From Myotis daubentonii (Eukaryota; Chordata; Mammalia; Chiroptera; Vespertilionidae), in the NCBI RefSeq assembly GCF_963259705.1, contig NC_081842.1, forward strand, positions 179,307,849-179,371,848: a stretch of 64,000 bases of DNA, given 5' to 3'. How positions within the stretch are numbered: the stretch's first letter is position 1; each line of letters begins with the position of its first letter. Of the stretch, positions 62,371 to 64,000 are shown piece by piece. A program made the translations under genes and the position numbers. The notes beneath the pieces are model-generated. The model saw nothing but the letters and a program-made list of their open reading frames with translations. It searched no databases and was not told the DNA's origin.

Positions 62371-63389
62371 AGACTATGTATGTATAACCCAGTCCAAATT
62401 CTTAAACTAAAAATTGACGAATGTTTTATGCTTAGTTTGTACCCTCCACGTTGTCTAGTATAAGGCTAAGTACAGAGGCACACATTCCCTTTTGTTTAGC
62501 CTGGCATGATTCCTATGATCTCTGTGCCCCAGGCCCACCTCATGCATCACATGTGCCTCAGAATGATGCTCCATTCTGACAACTGTGTACTTCATCCTCC
62601 TTTCTCCTTCAGTGGCTTGCTTTTGAAACTGACATATACTTCTTTCAATGTAGCTATGTCCTTGGCTTCTCTTGATGACGATTCCTGACTCGTGTCCCTG
62701 GCAATCTTGGGAAAACATCAGCCACTTTCTTCAGTCCAGACCTCAGGACCCGCCTTTCCCCCGCATCACCCCCACCCAGCCTGGACACATTGACCAAACC
62801 GTTTTCTAGGACATACGTGAGTAAAATGCTTGGTTCTTTTATGCAAATAATTCAAATCATCCCCATCTCCCCCCTCTGCACCCTCAACTTTTGAGCATGA
62901 TTTTGTATCTCGCAAAAGCTGCTCCAATTCTCTTACTTTCTGGAACTAATTGCCTGTCCTATAGTAGCCCAGTCTCTCAGGTTCATTCTTTGTTTAATCA
63001 CTGACTTATCCAAGGAGGTGGTGGCCAGTGGAATCTGAGAACTGAAAGGTACAAGCCTTTGTTCTCCTGTGTGTTTGCAATCAGGGTTACTTGTCTCTGA
63101 CTTAAATTGGAGACTAAATGGATTAGAATAAAACCAATTTAAGGGGGGGGGATGTTCACAGACACAGAAATGGAGATTCCTGCTATCTTGGCTGCCTAAG
63201 ATCGGCAGGCCTCACCAAGGAATTTAAAGAGTAATGTTTCTTATCATAAGTGACAGAAATATGTTGCTTTCTGCATCAGTAGATATGAAGATTAAAGGGT
63301 CTGACCGTATTAAACAATTTTGCACAGCACCAGGCACTCTGGGCTCTGCTCTCTGCCTTATTACCCTTCATCCCGTGGCTATTTCAGGC
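62371..63389. other. Unassigned non-coding sequence
   Basis: No repeat or exon recognised with confidence; possible L2-like text at 62510-62720. A G run is at about 63144-63151. Confidence 0.35.
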
Positions 63390-63725
63390 CCAATTTAAGA
63401 ATACAATGCAGTCTGGCTTGGCAAATTGACATTCTTTAATTTAAAGTGTCTTGTGGGAGAATTAAGAAATTATGGAACAATTATTCGCCCTCAGTTGAAA
63501 GCTGGGTGGCATCCTGTGATCCTTGTACATCAGCCATTTGAACTGATTAAGTCACATAATTGAATTACTTCTTTGCCGCTCTAATATTGTGTGGCAAATA
63601 TATCGGTGTTTTGTGTTGGGAAATGCTTCCATATAAATGAAGTAGGAGTTGACGTTGGCGATTGACCTGAACATCAGAGAAAAAACACCACAGCGGAGTG
63701 GGCAGACACTTCAAGGTTTTATGGG
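63390..63725. promoter_or_regulatory. Candidate conserved non-coding element
   Basis: Repeat-free 335 bp with a dense series of homeodomain-like words (ACATTCTTTAATTTAAAGTG, GTCACATAATTGAATTACTT, GGAACAATTATTCG). Inference only. Confidence 0.33.
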
Positions 63726-64000
63726 GGAGGCTGCTTAGCAGAGCAAGTGTTTTATTTGTAGTTTACATGGAAATTCACAGCTCAAGACTGTACATGTGAT
63801 ATAGGGAGGCATGTTTCCTTCCCTCTGCTGCCTTCCCAGCGTCCTTCAGTGTGCAGCTCAAGTGTCTGCCACTCATTCTCAAAGCTTTTTTGTTGACATT
63901 CCCCACGAACAAAAATGGTGGGCTTGGGGTACCTCCCTTTGTCCTGCGTGGTTTCCCATATGCACATCCATCCTAGCACCTCCCACATGACAACAAGCCT
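63726..64000. other. Unassigned sequence to the window edge
   Basis: The 68-codon minus-strand frame at 63782-63988 lacks any domain; nothing else is recognised. Confidence 0.35.

Overview
The window is non-coding nuclear DNA from a mammal, almost certainly a vespertilionid (vesper) bat. The call rests on a transposon mix that is diagnostic of that family. There are six short Helitrons of the Helibat type (5' TC, 3' hairpin plus CTAG, inserted between A and T). There are nine tRNA-derived Ves SINEs with the 'GGTCAGGGCACATGCC' core. One hAT element closely matches the horizontally transferred SPIN family, and several other non-autonomous hAT elements have 8-bp target-site duplications (TSDs). 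A mariner MITE and LINE-1 tails of the bat type complete the set. Beneath these young elements lies an older mammalian layer of MIR, L2, MER5-like and L1M fragments. Species cannot be fixed from the sequence.

No protein-coding exon, rRNA or tRNA gene, CRISPR array or bacterial-type signal could be supported. The longest open frames (188, 183, 136, 130 and 128 codons) lie in or beside repeats or in low-constraint sequence and look like chance. The window is best read as a large intron or an intergenic region.

Layout. 0-8 kb is the richest young-transposon district. It holds a 236-bp hAT (1945-2180), two Helitrons 70 bp apart (3016-3772, 3843-4097) and a hAT cluster at 6.07-6.85 kb. That cluster comprises a 64-bp-period minisatellite ending in a SPIN-like terminus, two small hAT copies in tandem and a SPIN element, with three related octamers at the junctions. 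8-27 kb is mostly old L2, MIR and L1 relics with one Helitron inside an L1 (15059-15475) and one Ves inside a MIR. 27-40 kb contains a second copy of the first hAT, inserted in an L1, plus two Helitrons, two Ves copies and another hAT (34871-35105). 40-42 kb is nearly repeat-free and looks like candidate conserved regulatory DNA. 43.9-45.8 kb is a long L2 copy opened by a MIR, itself opened by a mariner MITE, and again by a Ves SINE. 46-53 kb holds three Ves copies, another hAT (47016-47207), a probable solitary LTR split by a Ves, and a 160-bp dispersed duplication. 53-59.4 kb contains AT-rich, repeat-poor blocks among MIR/L2 pieces. 59.4-64 kb has a Helitron abutted by a Ves, further relics and a final repeat-poor block.

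No genes act together here. What can be read is an insertion history: old L2/MIR/L1M, then hAT, mariner, Helitron and Ves. Repeat-depleted islands are the only candidates for host function, probably enhancers. Family names are given from motif recognition only; no library search was possible, and fragment edges of old repeats are approximate by tens of bases.
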